Below, piece by piece: positions 13,121 through 13,600 of a stretch of DNA of 13,600 nt. The translations under genes and the position numbers were made by a program. Origin of the DNA: CAYJFX01 sp964370315 (GTDB lineage: Bacteria > Spirochaetota > Spirochaetia > Treponematales > Treponemataceae); the NCBI GenBank assembly GCA_964370315.1, contig CAYJIS010000054.1, positions 1 through 13,600 of the forward strand. Direction: 5' to 3'. The number at the start of each line of letters is the position of its first letter. The first letter of the stretch is position 1. The notes under the pieces are model-generated. The model searched no databases. It was not told where the DNA came from and worked only from the letters and a program-made list of their open reading frames with translations.

Positions 13121-13600
13121 TTATTTTTCGGCAATAAAAGGGCTTTGTGTTAGTTTTTTAATATCACCAGCATGTATACTAAAAGGTACAATAGACGGGA
13201 CATTGTAATAAGGGGAAATCAATAGTCCTTTATCCATACAGTGTATTACAAAGTTTTTATACTGCTTTTCACTAATAGATGGAAATAAATAGCATGATTT
13301 TCGCTCAAAGTAAGTATTAAACACATCATCGAAAATACAAAAATCATTTTCTGATACAGTAACCTTTTCTTTTTCGTAATCGTAAAAACTTCTTGCTAAG
13401 CCTTCAAAGGTGCATTGAGCAATAGTATTTTCAAATTCAGTTATGTGTAAATCAGTGTCACCCTGAGTGGAGTCGTAGTTTCTAATATGTGAAGATTTTG
13501 ATCTATAAGATTCTTCGACAGGCTCAGAATGACCGTGTTGCTCAGGCTCAGAATGACAATACTGTTCAAGACTACCCTTTGTTGCTACAATATGAACATT
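13121..13600 (-). CDS. C-terminal part of a gene running off the window; possible PLP aminotransferase-like protein
   Basis: The minus-strand frame is open from the window end (13600) to the stop at 13121, giving 159 visible residues. A shorter frame starting at GTG 13324 is only an internal piece. The last 90 residues, including YKNFVIHCMDKGLLISPYYN and then VPSIVPFSIHAGDIKKLTQS, resemble the C-terminal end of class III aminotransferases such as glutamate-1-semialdehyde aminotransferase. In those, a G-[IV]-x-[IL]-x-P segment precedes S-x-A-H-x-x-x-D-I; here the alanine is replaced. This is a tentative match. About 34 codons near the start of the visible part come from an inserted palindromic repeat. 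The rest reads as one protein with ordinary composition. Confidence 0.6.
   Translation of the reverse strand, partial: NVHIVATKGSLEQYCHSEPEQHGHSEPVEESYRSKSSHIRNYDSTQGDTDLHITEFENTIAQCTFEGLARSFYDYEKEKVTVSENDFCIFDDVFNTYFERKSCYLFPSISEKQYKNFVIHCMDKGLLISPYYNVPSIVPFSIHAGDIKKLTQSPFIAEK
13456..13558 (-). repeat. palindromic HSEPVEES-type dispersed repeat, in frame inside a coding sequence
   Basis: The 103-bp element is bounded by TGTCACCCTGAG (13456-13467) and CTCAGAATGACA (13547-13558), inverted copies with two mismatches. Longer imperfect inverted arms include GGAGTCG (13469-13475) and TTCTTCGACAGGCTC (13511-13525). A 14-bp direct repeat AGGCTCAGAATGAC occurs at 13520-13533 and 13544-13557, an offset of 24 bp. 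On the coding strand it reads CHSEPEHQHGHSEPVEESYR and on to TQGDT without a stop. Such GTCATTCTGAG sequences are common as intergenic repeats in several bacterial groups. No clear target-site duplication is visible. Confidence 0.72.

Overview
The window looks like a low-GC spirochaete chromosome, most probably Treponema or a close relative. This rests on A+T-rich DNA, poorly conserved exported and membrane proteins of a treponemal flavour, a glycogen-binding-type exported protein, and TTGNNN/TANNNT promoters. The genus is inferred, not proven. No rRNA, tRNA, CRISPR array, transposase or phage gene was found.

Left part (1-5600). An exported protein with two CBM48-like domains converges on a small membrane protein. 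A ketopantoate-reductase-family gene diverges from that membrane protein, and their -10 elements overlap. Then come about 600 bp with no intact gene: a GC-rich block with a perfect 14-bp inverted repeat, and a frameshifted barstar-like gene. A large exported beta-rich protein follows, converging on a pair of overlapping membrane-protein genes of unknown function.

Middle (5700-7050). An lrgA-lrgB pair (holin-like proteins or pyruvate transport) is read leftwards. A GC-rich repeat island and a strong intrinsic terminator of the next operon lie upstream of it.

Right-centre (7049-11208), all on the minus strand. A SorC-type sugar-responsive regulator is followed by a UlaA-type PTS EIIC, its EIIB, and a Cys-type sulfatase without a signal peptide that overlaps the EIIB gene. 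Two 14-bp palindromes about four helical turns apart sit upstream of the EIIC promoter. The simplest reading is a regulated pathway that imports a sulfated sugar by phosphotransfer and desulfates it in the cytoplasm. The EIIA and the sulfatase-maturing enzyme must be encoded elsewhere.

Right end (11233-13600). A zinc-ribbon NUDIX hydrolase diverges from a ZIP/ZupT metal transporter. A three-helix membrane protein follows, then the C-terminal part of a gene that runs off the window and carries an in-frame palindromic repeat of the HSEPVEES type.

A recurrent feature is that several genes have no Shine-Dalgarno sequence and begin 6-7 nt after a -10 hexamer, which predicts leaderless mRNAs. Other genes in the window have clear ribosome binding sites.
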